A stretch of DNA of 15,523 bases from Eimeria necatrix. Lineage: Eukaryota > Apicomplexa > Conoidasida > Eucoccidiorida > Eimeriidae. The notes under the pieces are model-generated. The model made no database searches, was not told the origin of the DNA, and worked only from the letters and a program-made list of their open reading frames with translations. Of this stretch, positions 1 through 10,342 are shown in pieces. Every line of letters begins with the position of its first letter. Positions within the stretch are counted from its first letter, which is position 1. Location of the stretch: positions 1 through 15,523 of the forward strand of contig NW_013654701.1 of the NCBI RefSeq assembly GCF_000499385.1, in the 5' to 3' direction. The translations under genes and the position numbers were made by a program.

Positions 1-2250
1 CTTTCTCAACAAATATTACAGTTTGTGATTCCTTCGGTGTTGTTTGCGTGGACAAACTGCGACGGTCTTTCAGAAGTTATGTAGGGCCTGTGCGTGTCAG
101 GTGTGAGCAGTGATGCTGTGTCGAATTGCGCAGGAAGTTTGAGAATGCACGTTTTATTGGTGCTTTGTTTCTTCAGCAGCATTTTACATATCGTTGGTAT
201 TTTCAGTCGAATTATGCAATAACATTTGATCGGTATGCGTAGTGTCGAAACGGAACGCAGCGTTATTTTATTGTAGGCGGTGAGCTTTCTTCCTCATCAG
301 AAACTACCGATTGTTATTCTTTTGCTTTTTTTTGGATGTGACACTCGGCGACGATGTTTTCGATGCTGTGGAGATTCCCAGGTTGTTAGGTGTTGGGCGC
401 CGAGCGCAGTAGTTTTGTTCAGGATGTTTAGAAATGCAGCAGCGCAGTGCCTATACCGACCTAGTGCGGTATAAGGGGCATTGATTGTGTAGGGCTTGCG
501 GGATCTCGCCACGTGCCCATGTGTATTCTCAATTCTGAGACTGAGAAGAATTTCTGGAGATTTGTTTAGTGAGTTGTGGGGGGAATACAACTGTGTATTT
601 GCAAGACGTGTGCCCTGGTGTTTGGGTTGACAAATTTGGGCGATGCCGTCCAATGCACGTTTTCCTCGAAGTCTGTGCGTAGCATGGGGCTGCGGATAAA
701 GTAACATTTTGCATGTCATCAGTTCAATGCCTACGGAATAAATTGGTTGCGCGCATTGCAAGTTGCCTTCACGGCCCTGGAGTTCATTTTTGGTCAGCCG
801 CACGCATCATGTCCCGTCTCATCGGTGCAACAAGGATGCTGCCGGCACATTCCGAGCTGTGGTGTTCAGGCCTGCTAACGTGTTTGGATTGTTGCACTAT
901 TGCAAGGACGCCGCATAGTACGTTTCCGCTGGCGTTGACAAATTTAGCACAACGTCAAATGCAGACAGGGCCTCACTGCTGTCGAGATGTTTATGGCGCG
1001 AAACGCCCATGAAGCTCCTGGGCAGTTGTGTCGCTTTGTTTGTGTTTGCGTGCAAGCACTGACGCCAGTGGAGCATTCGACTGAGAAGATTTGTGGCGGC
1101 AATTGTGGCTACTTTTGATGAGCCATGCAAATTGAAACCATCAAATCCAGCTGCGTAGGGCGTTTTGCATCTCGCAGATGTGTAGCGCGGAGGTGCTCGT
1201 TGGATGCTTCCATTGCTTGTGGTCTTAATGCTTCTTATTTGTCATGAGGAGACGTTCTGTAAATGTGCTTCGAGTTAGCGTACCATATTTAGTTCACTGT
1301 GCGTGCCGGTCGCCGTGGCTAGCTTAGGCTGAGTGCAGGGAAGGTGCCGGTGAAGGCCGGATAATAGCAATAAAAATTTGCTGGAGTTTTTTCTAGCACT
1401 CTCGAAGGCAACAATAGATTTTCATCAGTGTGCAGCGTGGCCCCAAATTAAAATTTAGGGAGGATGCGGCGCTTCTGCAGGAAGGATTGTAGTGCCTTTT
1501 TTTTGGGACAGGCACCAATCCTGTGTGGATACCTTCGGTGCTTTTTCGGCTGGCCACTGTGTCCAAATCTGGTCGACAAAATTTGATATAATACGCAGAG
1601 GGTGAGTGCTGAGTGTTATGAACTGTTGTGCTACTTACTTCCTGCACAAGATTGTTTGGTCTGACGATCTGTGGACTGTAATCTGTGCGCCACTACAATC
1701 ATGAGAAGCAGCATCTGCAGCCAAAAGTGCTAGTTTCCTATATTTGGACTTTTCTGTGGGCGGTGTCTGCGCAGGTGTGAATTTCCCAAGCGTGATTGTG
1801 TAGGCTGGCGAATTTGTTTTCTGGTGCGAGTGAAGTTTTGCAAGCAAGCCGCTACAGCGGAGTCCGCTTGTTGGTCGAGTGCACCTGGCTTTAGCCCACA
1901 AGGGCGGGCTTCGCTCTCCGCGTTGTGCTCGAAAAAGAATTTCTCATAGACTCTACAGGTGTTGTGAAAGCATTATCTTTCAGTTCCATTCGAGTGGCTG
2001 AGTACACTATAACACTATAAACTTTGTTGCTCATGAGCGTTGTATTGGTTACGTTTTGTTGAGAGCAGACTGTATGAAGCCCCTCAAATGCACGAGTAAC
2101 CCATAGCGTGAGGCATTAACTATCTTGGCAGAAAACTAATTCCAACTGCCCTTTTTGTAGCCCTTATTTAGTTGAGTGTTTCACATTTGATTGGCTTTTG
2201 CCTAACTCTATATTTTCGCAGTTAATCTTGAAGCTTACTGTCACTCTACA
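1..2250. other. G+T-rich gene-free block
   Basis: No gene is recognisable. The plus strand is markedly rich in G and T: by hand count bases 1-240 hold A51 C39 G62 T88, and bases 541-660 hold A26 C17 G39 T38. The minus strand is therefore rich in A and C and poor in stop codons, which explains the long but unconvincing minus-strand open frame at 297-803 (168 codons, no recognisable domain). Small items inside are an AATAAA at 1369-1374, two runs of eight T each followed by GG (near 326-333 and 1497-1504), and a TATAAT-like word near 1587. None is joined to a gene. Intronic or intergenic sequence is the most likely reading. Confidence 0.5.
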
Positions 2251-3800
2251 CTCTCTGTGTTGAGATTGCTGCTTCTCATCTGTGCAGTTTGGTGGATGTA
2301 GCTCTCAGTGTTTTTAAAACAGGCGCGTTAGGCGCCTAATACGTGTTCTTTCTTCATGATGAATCGAAATTTTCGCAATACTGTACAAACTATGTTTCAG
2401 CGTATCGTCCACACGCGTCGTAAAACAGACCTGTGTGTTTTCTGGTAGTGGTACAATCACGAGCATTTCATGGAAAAGCTGGCTTCATGTGAATCTGTGT
2501 TGCGCGCAGCCTGTACGTTGAATGGGACATGTGCTATATCAAGCTTTTCCTTTCGAAATTAGTGGGCGAAAAATGCTACATTTTGTCGGCCTGGATGGTT
2601 GGAATGACTGTCTGCTTATCCTACCTGTTCTGTTCTGATTTGATACTAAGAACGAAGCGAGTAGCCTTCAGCGGCGTTCACCAACTGCATTCATTAGCAA
2701 TGAAACTTTCAGTTTCTCGTGCTTGGGCTCGTTTCACCAAAAGTTTTCTTTAGTCAAACTATTAATGTGACTAGCCGCATATATCTGCAGACTCGCAGCG
2801 GAAGGAGTGGCGCAATGACTGCTGTCTTTTTCAGAAGAGTTCCTGAGTGTTTGTCCACGTTCCTCTGTAGGCCATTTGTATTCTACAGTGGGTGAGTTGC
2901 TAAAACAAAAAAAGCCTTTGGCGGTGCTCGCTGCAGATGATCTTGATGGCACGGTGGCCATAGCATTATATTGCATGATGACTTATCGACATATCGACGC
3001 GGCTGGCATCAAGCACTTGATGTCACTGTCTTTTTCGCTCTCCTTACATGAACGCGACTAGACTATAAGAGGTATTGATAGTTTGCGATGTAAACGTTGT
3101 GTAGGTTGAAGCTGTAGAAAGTTGCCGGATAGACGTTTCGATGTACCAGTGAAATATTATAACTGTCAAGGAATTGCTGTCAAGGATCGACACAGAAGCA
3201 CACTGATTTCGCAGGACGTACGCTCGTGGCGGCGTTTTTTTGTTTTCATTTTCCAGCTATTCCTAAACAATTTGAGGTTCCTTCAGGCACAAGCATGCTC
3301 CAGTAAGCTGGAAGTTTCACGTATGTGATAATTCCAGGACTACCAGCCTTTGAAATGACCAGAGAGTAAGCGTCACTGGCTAGCAATCGCTGAATATCGG
3401 TTTTTCCAAATTTACGGTGAGCAGTTGCGCAAACTGTTGTGACTTTCAGGCCTATTGCTTGCCGTCCTGTCAGTTTCATATATCTTTTGCATAGTATTGC
3501 ACCGCAGCTCGTAATACGTTTGCTTGCATCTGTTCCAAAGTATTTGAAACAGGGTGGATTGTGCTACGGTTACGTGTGAAGTTTTCATTATGAAGAATGT
3601 AAAGGCATATTTACGGATAAGCACGTATGTAGGTGGGGTCATTTTGTCGATGTTCCCGCAAGCTTGTGAGTTCTATCGATTTGAAATTGTCTAAATAGCT
3701 GCAGTGAGAGCAATTGTGCTAAGTGTATATTGCTGCGAATTTCGAAATTCTGAATACATGGCAGTTCCCCATATTCATACAGGCTAATTTAGCAATCAGT
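2251..3800. other. No recognisable gene
   Basis: Several short open frames occur on both strands (for example plus 2529-2753 and minus 2734-2976), but none exceeds chance length, shows a domain or has matching splice signals. The only local structures are a 12-bp palindrome centred on GGCGCC at 2328-2339 and a 14-bp palindrome around TTCGAA at 3737-3750. About one palindrome of 14 bp, and several of 12 bp, are expected by chance in a window this size. I see nothing else here. Confidence 0.5.
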
Positions 3801-3817
3801 TGACACGCTGAAATTAG

Positions 3818-4027
3818 GTGCTTTGCAAGATGAAACGAGGCACTGCCTTCCTAGAAAGGATCAAGCATAATGTCAAAAGGGTTCGTGACGTTTCAGACAG
3901 CATGGATTCGTATTGTAAAGGATCAGTTTGCTTGACCCCCAGTGGGGCGCCGTCAGAACAGGAACACGCACAATGCGCTTCACAATATCTGAAGGAAAAG
4001 AAGCTCCATGTTGGCTGGAATTCCTGA
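3818..4027 (+). other. Open stretch, possible short exon
   Basis: The frame is open for 69 codons and contains an ATG at 3830-3832. The predicted peptide is hydrophilic and lysine/arginine-rich near its start, with a serine/glutamate-rich middle. An AG acceptor-like end (CTTTGCAAG) lies just before the ATG, and a donor-like GTAAGG lies at 4035-4040, eight bases past the stop. The stop sits before the donor, so this frame could only be a terminal exon, or the real frame differs. No domain is recognised. The length is well within chance for this base composition, so this is a lead only. Confidence 0.12.
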
Positions 4028-4040
4028 GCAGATGGTAAGG

Positions 4041-6420
4041 CTCTTGCATATTCCCGTATCCGTTTTGCAAGATTAGTAGAGTATAAGAATATTGTAAGCA
4101 CTGCGACTGTCTTTCATTCGTGCTTCCATGACGCGCAGCTTGGAGGCTCAGCAATAGCGTTTGAGTTGCTTTTATGGATTCACGGGCATTTATGCACAAG
4201 AAGTAAGTACATTCCGGCTGTTTGATTAGCTGGCCGAGCAGCTAACCGCGGTCCGCGTGAAGAATGCGCGTTTGTAGGTTTCCTTAAATATCTAGGAAGT
4301 ACGTTTGGTGCAAGCATTCATGTGGGATCATGCAAATTATTACAGAGCATTCGGCATAACGAGTGCACATTCTGCTGTCTTTGTCAGATGCCCTGCACAA
4401 AATGTCTCGAGCTTTTGCGATATTGTAGTGGTCTGCGTACGACTGCATCTTTCCCTTGTCTGAAGAAAGTGCGGCGGCGCAGAAGGTGCCAATAACTTGT
4501 CGCATCATTCCCCGAAGCCATCATAGTTAACTTTATCCATGAATGTACCCGCTGTCCATAATTTGCAGGAGCATCTAAGTTGCTGCCAGGTACGTCTTGT
4601 GATATGCTTTATGGAGGCTTGATAATGCCTTCGCTGGCCTGGTGTCTTACTCATCCAGGCAGAAGTTTACACACGTTTGCACCGTCGGCTGTTGATTCAT
4701 TGCGGGTTTTGCAGAAACTGCGTCCGGCTGCCCAAGCGTTTCTTTTTAGATAGAGGAAACGCGTTGAATGTATGCACACTCTACAGAGGCAACTAACCTC
4801 CTCATGGGTCGAGAACATGCCACGTCGTTTGCAACAGTGGGTGCGTCATGGTACTCAATCTCTTTTCACGCCAAGACAGGAAGCCTAGACACAGCGTGCA
4901 TGGGCCGCAGTATTTGGTTCCAGTTCAGCAACTTCACGGGGTGTATCCCAGTGTTCCATATATGGGGCTGCGGAATATTGCCTGCTGGAAGCATAGTGCA
5001 TCTACTGTAGCAGTAACGCGCTGAAGACACAGGGGCACCAAAAGTCTGCTGAGTTTCGTATCTTGCTCCTTTTCTTGGGAACTGGCAGAGCTTCCGTGGA
5101 CAGAGAATATTCATGGCAAAAACATCTTCGTTTCTCTGCTTCAAAAACGAAATGGCAGCACTAAAATTCTGTTACAATATCGGTTAGTAGAAAAAGCTGA
5201 TCTCACACACTATGAAGAGCGTCACCGAGCGTCTCAGCACTACCTCGTAGATATAAGCTTGTTAAGCTCGCAAACAGGCCGCTTTATGTGCTAAGTGCAT
5301 ACGAAAAAGACACCAGTTGCGTCATTAAACGTCTGCCAACATGGTTCTCAGGATGCGTTTACCAGCTCTGAGGCATAGAATTTCGTTGCTTTTGTGCTTC
5401 TATTTACAGTTTAAGTCTCCCTCTAGTAGTGTACAGGAGAATAGTGCCAGTGTAAAATGCCACGGCTTTAAATACGTTTTACGGATTTTCTCTTCTTGTT
5501 GCAATATCAGTGTAAACGTTTCACGCTGAAAATCATGGGCGAATATTTAGAAAGTAGGCTTTGCCAGCACCTATTAATAAAACGGGTGCTTGCCGCGTCT
5601 GAGATTCCGTAATCTTCTCCCCGTGGCATTCTGGCTATCATTTGCAAATGCTTTGTATCACATCTCTACATTTCCTGTATTGCGAAGCTCTATTTGTCTC
5701 GGTAAGCACAGCAGTTAACACTGAGATGTACTTTTCTCTCGTTGCAATGCAGAGGGTACGCCAAATGCCACACACCACATGAACCCCGAGCAATAGCCTC
5801 AAGGCAACTGCCTTTCAACGGCAATTTGTAGACATTAAATCCCTTACGTGCTTTTTTCAAGAGCATTCCGTGTTCCTTTTGTTCAGCGCATAGCAAGGCC
5901 TAGATAAAAGTATAGTTTGAGCAGTTGGCCAAAGGGAGGGACCTTCATTTTTTTTGGGTTAACGGAACTCATGAGAATTATGCATGACGTTCCTTTGGAT
6001 ATCGTACTCAATCATTTGTTTGCATCAGGCTGTGCGTCATGCTTTTATAAGGTCGCATTGTGGTGAAAGTTCCTTAGCCTACTTTGAAGCGTGCCGCGGC
6101 AAACCATTTTCGCCGCTTTTCTGAATGTATTGAGCCTCGCGCTTGCCGTTGCCTATCGTTTGAAATATTTCGCTGAAGCATTTCGTTCAAAAAGTTTACT
6201 TTTAACGCCGGGATGAATAATGTATGTGCCATTTTTCGAGTGCTTTAGAAACGTTACAGGTTCATAGTACATGTGGCTGAAGTTGTCCTATCGTGTCTGT
6301 GGGCGTTACATCTCGTTACTGTTCGGAAGAAAGCCCTCATTGTACAATCTCCGAACAAACTATGTCTGTGCAGTTTTTTTCGTGAAAGCAAAAGACGTCT
6401 AGAAAGCAACAGGATAAAGG
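4041..6420. other. No recognisable gene
   Basis: Only scattered open frames of 62 to 92 codons are present, on both strands and often overlapping (for example plus 4768-5010 against minus 4866-5144). None has a recognisable domain, signal peptide or convincing flanking splice sites. An AATAAA lies at 5576-5581, and a run of eight T followed by GGG lies near 5948-5955. One copy of the repeated word AGAAAGTAGGC lies at 5549-5559. No tRNA, rRNA or mobile element was seen. Confidence 0.5.
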
Positions 6421-6426
6421 ATCACA

Positions 6427-6478
6427 TGAGGTACGCTATGGGCTCAGCGTCGCGTATAGGAGCCCATAGCGTATTTCG
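6427..6478. repeat. Perfect 14-bp inverted repeat (hairpin)
   Basis: The arms at 6432-6445 and 6460-6473 are exact reverse complements (core CGCTATGGGCTC and GAGCCCATAGCG) around a 14-base loop. If transcribed, G-U and further pairs extend the stem to 6427-6445 with 6460-6478, about 19 bp. With equal base frequencies, a 14-bp perfect match within about 50 bases is expected only about 0.003 times in a window this long, so chance is a poor explanation. It could be a structured RNA element, a small-RNA precursor, the remnant of a transposon end or a protein-binding site. No T-run follows closely, so a bacterial-type terminator is not suggested. Confidence 0.75.
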
Positions 6479-6479
6479 A

Positions 6480-7690
6480 CTGCGTATGGCAGAGTTACTT
6501 TTTGCTACAGAAATGTATGCAATACATTGAATATTCCCTGCGTTCCAGGTATTCTGTGTGACGTTTCTGCGTGCATACGTAGTTGCGCAGCAATGGCAGC
6601 CCGGCAATGGAAGCTGATTTGAAGAATATGTGGGTTCAGCACACCAATCCATGTTCTGCACCAGTAGTGAATACGCACTTGCCCTCTCAGCATTTCTTGT
6701 GAAACAGGTATGCATATGGTGCCAGCTTATAGATCACAAGGCATATGTTAGTTTCTATTGTAGTGGTTCTGATATTAGAAAGTCAGCAGTCTTGCCGATA
6801 GAGTGAGCGCAGAACTCAAGGTGCTGTGTGCACTCAGCCATTTCTCATTCTGCGACTGCACTTGGTACCTAGGATGTACGTTTCGCACAGGTCAATTTCT
6901 ATGGTAAACGTCATTGTTCGCTACGACCGTGCAGGTTGTTGAAAATATTTTTTCAATGGCATTTCACTCCACGCCTTATCAGGGTGCTTAGGTGCTCAGC
7001 ATATTGGCATTTGCGCAGGACGTTCGTCATTTGATGCAATGAAGATTAAGTCCTCATGCCACGAATTGCCCTGGGGAAACAGAATTCCACCTCGATAACT
7101 TCGAAAATACGGACATTGTGCTTTGGTTTGCTTTTCGGACCTTCCTACTCGCCACGAAGCGATAAAGCACCTGTGCAATCAAGCACGAATTACCTCTTTG
7201 CAGTATTAAAGGGTCTCACAAAATAACTATTGAACAATGTTGAGCAACTTTCGAGCAACGTTGATATCAGGTGTTTCGCGATCGCTTGCGTCAGAGAGTG
7301 CGTTCTGAACTTCTGGTCTGTTTTACGCTGGTACTTTTAGGCGACTTCCTGGCACCCTTCGTAGTAGGTCAAGAGTGTGTAGATCTCTTTCTTAGCATAT
7401 CGGGTTGGCTGTCGCATTATTGAGGTGGCTCAAATGCAAAATAAACTTTGGGGGAGTGAATGATTCTGCCACAAAGAATTTCCATTAGCCCAAGAATTGA
7501 TTAAAACCCTCGAGCTAGTTGGGCCAATACAGTACAATCTATGTCGGTGTACATGGCCCTTATAGAGTGATCTGAACGCTGATTCTTTAATGTAGATGGT
7601 GAGAGTTGCATCACAGACATGTACGGGGGGCAGTCAGCGATGACTACTCAGCAGAAGGCATGAACTATAGTTGCGCAAAATACGGTGACA
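6480..7690. other. No recognisable gene
   Basis: There are overlapping minus-strand open frames at about 6422-6715 and one at 6996-7178, none with a recognisable product. An AATAAA lies at 7440-7445. Near 7242-7262 the word GAGCAAC occurs twice in 18 bases, each time followed by a T or GTT, a minor local duplication. Nothing else stands out. Confidence 0.5.
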
Positions 7691-7789
7691 GCTAGATGAA
7701 GAAACCCATCATGTCGATAACTGAGCAATTGGCGGTCCAAAATGTTTTGTCGTTTAAGCTTATGTGGAATGGGTTTTATCAGAAATTGC

Positions 7790-8000
7790 TCCAGGCATGC
7801 CGCCCGCAAGAGATTCAGGCGTATTCCTCAAGCAGGCAGCTTGCATCGCAATCGCGCGGCACTTCCTGGCGCTCCAATTTCACGAACAGAGCGCTGGCCG
7901 TTGCTGGGAAGTTCTTTCAGCAGCGAGCATGTTGCTGCTGGCCCTTCTCTTTTGTCTAGGATGTACGCGTCATGCAGTTGGTTCCGCCCTAAAATCTTAG
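7790..8000 (+). other. GC-rich island, possible exon
   Basis: Bases 7801-7980 are about 57 % G+C by hand count (102 of 180), against roughly 45 % around them. All three plus-strand frames are open through most of the island. One frame has an ATG at 7797-7799 and a TAG at 7998-8000, giving 67 residues with a hydrophobic stretch (LLLALLFCLGC) about two-thirds along. An acceptor-like GCTCCAG ends at 7794 and a donor-like GTACGC starts at 7963, which would bound a 168-base exon. Higher GC than the surroundings is typical of exons in many eukaryotes, but all three frames being open means the frame cannot be chosen from sequence alone. No domain is recognised. Confidence 0.2.
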
Positions 8001-8660
8001 AAGCAAAGTTAATGTGCCTAGAATCTGTGTCTAAACCGTTGCTTTTAGCCAGTTTTGTTCCGACTTAGATTTCCACTATGAATGTTTCGGTCATCACACA
8101 GAAAGTAGGCCAACACTTTACCGCGTCATCATGAATTTGAATGTACTCGAGCTCTATTCAACGCTCGTGTAGCATCGGATCTCCTTTTTATGCCGTAACC
8201 ATTGTAGGAATGATAAAAAACAGGCAGACCAACACATGCGGCTTACATGTTGGTAACGTATATTTGGCGCGAAATTAATCCTACGCATCAGAAAGTAGGC
8301 TTCATCTGAGCCGCTGCGTATACTTCTGCTGGAATAAGTGTGAATTCTTGAGGACAGCTGTGCGGCTAGTTAGGTTACTATCAAGGCGTCGCTGTGGAAG
8401 CGATTACTTTTTAGATGCCTCACGTGCCACTTGTTTGCCTTCACGGTACTGGAGGTCTTGCCACTGCCTGTGTCAATATTGTATGGTGCTCTACTTGAGC
8501 AAGATGACTACCTAATTTCCGGATAAGCTGAAAGGTTTCACACGAAAGGAGAGCATCGTATCATCGCTCACGGTCTGCAAACGCTGTTCACCAAATCAAA
8601 TTATTTAAGGGAGCTTCCACAAGAATCTGCCTGCAGTTCGTCCCTTCCATGAGGTGACCA
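8001..8660. other. No gene; holds two copies of a repeated word
   Basis: There are no open frames of note after the end of the plus-strand frame at 8068. The 12-base word CAGAAAGTAGGC occurs at 8099-8110 and again at 8289-8300. A third copy of its 11-base core (AGAAAGTAGGC) is at 5549-5559. The shorter word AGAAAGTA also occurs at 9257, 10576 and 14440, always on the plus strand. Each copy resembles a splice donor (AAA followed by GTA). Confidence 0.5.
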
Positions 8661-8663
8661 GCT

Positions 8664-8714
8664 GGCACCTGGTGATGTTGGTGCACGATCAGATGGTGAG
8701 CATCATCAGGTGTT
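8664..8714. repeat. Imperfect hairpin
   Basis: CACCTGGTGATG at 8666-8677 pairs with CATCATCAGGTG at 8701-8712. The only non-Watson-Crick position is one G-U pair. Further wobble and A-T pairs extend the stem to 8664-8679 with 8699-8714, leaving a loop of about 19 bases. A competing small hairpin (ACCAG with CTGGT) overlaps the left arm. There is no gene on either side to say whether it is a transcribed element. It is weaker than the 6432-6473 repeat. Confidence 0.4.
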
Positions 8715-9086
8715 ATGGATGAAAAATTTACACTTAGCCACTGTGTAATATGCCGCGGTAGTGTTGACTGTTAGAACACATCCCACAGCAACAGCCGTGT
8801 GTTTTGGATGTGACAAAATTGATGTTTTTCTAAAGCGTTCAATGCTCCTGGGTGGCATTCGCGTAAATGCGCATTGCCTGCATTTTTTTCCCTCTGTCTA
8901 CAATCATCTGCGAAAACAGCTGTAAAGTGTAAGCATTTTCATTGCATGCTATTGTTTTCGGGAGTTGCAAACGGCACGACTGGCAGTGGCTCATGATTGT
9001 AGCTAACCATAGTCGATGGGTGGATGACATTCAATTAGAGGATGCACAAACTTAACTCCCCGGGGTCTTCTCGCATTTTACCTAGA
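8715..9086. other. No recognisable gene
   Basis: One minus-strand open frame of 63 codons (8839-9030) shows no domain. A TGCATGC word lies at 8943-8949 and a CCCCGGGG palindrome near 9058-9065. Nothing else is supported. Confidence 0.45.
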
Positions 9087-9089
9087 TAG

Positions 9090-9371
9090 TATGTTTTGCG
9101 ACGTTTTGACAAGGAAAATTTTACAAAGGGAAAACGTTCTATTGGTCGCATCTTCCGGATCATCAGGAATATTCTGCTATTGCCTGATCTCGCTTGGCTC
9201 TTGATTCAGGTCTCGAAGCATTCATTTTGCAAGTACGTAGGGCGTTGTGCCAACATAGAAAGTACGTTGGGTGACGGAAAAATTCGCAAAATTGCGCAGA
9301 AGGCTCACGAAGACTTTTCGTTCATTGCAATAGCAGTGAAAGTGGTCCTGGATGTGCACTTGCACCGCTGA
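9090..9371 (+). other. Open stretch, possible exon
   Basis: The frame is open from just after a TAG at 9087-9089 to a TGA at 9369-9371, about 93 codons. There is no ATG near its beginning; the first usable initiator would be a TTG at 9096, so a complete gene starting here is unlikely. The peptide is basic at the start, then has a moderately hydrophobic stretch (NILLLPDLAWLLIQV), then a charged region, which is more protein-like than most frames in the window. Donor-like GTACG words occur inside it near 9233 and 9262. No family is recognised, and the length is compatible with chance. Confidence 0.15.
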
Positions 9372-9379
9372 AGAACACG

Positions 9380-9737
9380 CAATTTTGTCTCTGCCCGTTC
9401 ACCGATTCACGTAAGCACGTTTCATTAGTTGATGAATTGTTGTTTCCAGGTTCGCATGTCTCGCCAGTGAAGAACATGGCAGTTGGAAGCCACGTAAACG
9501 TTTCACTCGTGCAATGACGAGACATAATTTACCGGAATTACTCTGTGCAGCTGCACGCAATAGCATGTGCGTCTTCTGCAGCAAACAGAGGGCAACGCTC
9601 GTAATGGGTTCAGGTGTGCTGGAACTTTTCGCGGCCGCCTTATCGCCCGCTGTCGCAGCAAGTAGATAGTTCCACCAGCACCGCAACATTGTTCGCTCAA
9701 ACTGGCACCGATCTGCAAGCGCTTAGATCGACTCAAA
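9380..9737. other. GC-rich patch with overlapping minus-strand open frames
   Basis: Bases 9541-9660 are about 58 % G+C by hand count (70 of 120) and include a NotI-type GCGGCCGC near 9632. Two minus-strand frames (9399-9689 and 9503-9736) are open across it. The first gives an alanine/leucine-rich peptide with no recognised domain. On the minus strand a pyrimidine-rich stretch ending in TTTGCTGCAG could be a splice acceptor at about 9576, and GTAAAT at 9532-9527 a donor, but that exon would be only 43 bases. The signal is ambiguous. Confidence 0.15.
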
Positions 9738-10342
9738 GTGACATGTGCGGTCTGCGTTCATGAGCTGAAACGGCGTCCGCTAAGAGGCGTTTTCACGGTC
9801 TTTAGGCTGGCTTTGCAATGGCATTTCGTGGAAGCCCTGGATTCGCTGAGCTTTCTTCACGGCATTTGCAATGTCCACTGGCTTGTGTTTGTTGCAGCAA
9901 GCGTGTTGATGAGTATGAATAATGCATAGTGACGGCCTTGCATCAGCCAGTAAGGGCTTGGGTAGGATGAATATCGCAAGTACACCATTTCACATTCCGT
10001 TGTTTGCTGCGGGTTGCATGGAAGAGAGTAATGAAATCAGCTGTCTGCTGTGTGTTTTATACGGGCTTGATCGCAGAGGCGTTCTATGGCATGGCATATC
10101 CATAGGGTAGTGTGCTGCGGTCACTATTCCTGACTTACATTACTCGTACTCGTTTGAACCGAAGCATTTGTGCCTTTTGCGAGGTTGCTAGATCACTAGC
10201 ATTTTATCACTTGAATATTCCGCAGCTGTGCCCGTCAAAGCTTGAGACGGGAGCCTGGTGTGCATTTGCACCAGCTAGTTGCAATGCATTAAAAAAGTTC
10301 ATGTGGAGGCTCGCACAAATTTCCAATATCATGGCTCTCTAG
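9738..10342 (+). other. Three abutting plus-strand open frames
   Basis: Frames at 9738-9929, 9922-10110 and 10112-10342 follow one another almost without a gap, each in a different reading frame. The pattern could arise from a decayed coding region with two frameshifts, from exons, or by chance. The peptides (63, 62 and 76 residues) are cysteine- and leucine-containing but show no recognisable domain. There is no ATG-led start with good context for the first frame. I regard chance as most likely. Confidence 0.1.

Noticed and set aside
297..803. 168-codon minus-strand open frame, the longest in the window
   Set aside because: The region is G+T-rich on the plus strand, so the minus strand has few T's and few stop codons. 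The peptide shows no domain or protein-like pattern, and a second minus frame overlaps it.
1579..1595. TATAAT word resembling a bacterial -10 promoter box
   Set aside because: There is no matching -35 box, no downstream gene and no other bacterial feature in the window.
2328..2339. TTAGGCGCCTAA palindrome
   Set aside because: Several 12-bp perfect palindromes are expected by chance in 15.5 kb.
684..4974. Shared 13-base word ATGGGGCTGCGGA at 684-696 and 4962-4974
   Set aside because: One or two shared 13-base words are expected by chance among all position pairs in a window this size, and the flanks do not align.
763..8456. Similar segments TTGCCTTCACGG..CTGGAG near 763 and 8435
   Set aside because: Only about 16 of 18 positions match and the flanks diverge at once. 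This is not enough for a repeat family.
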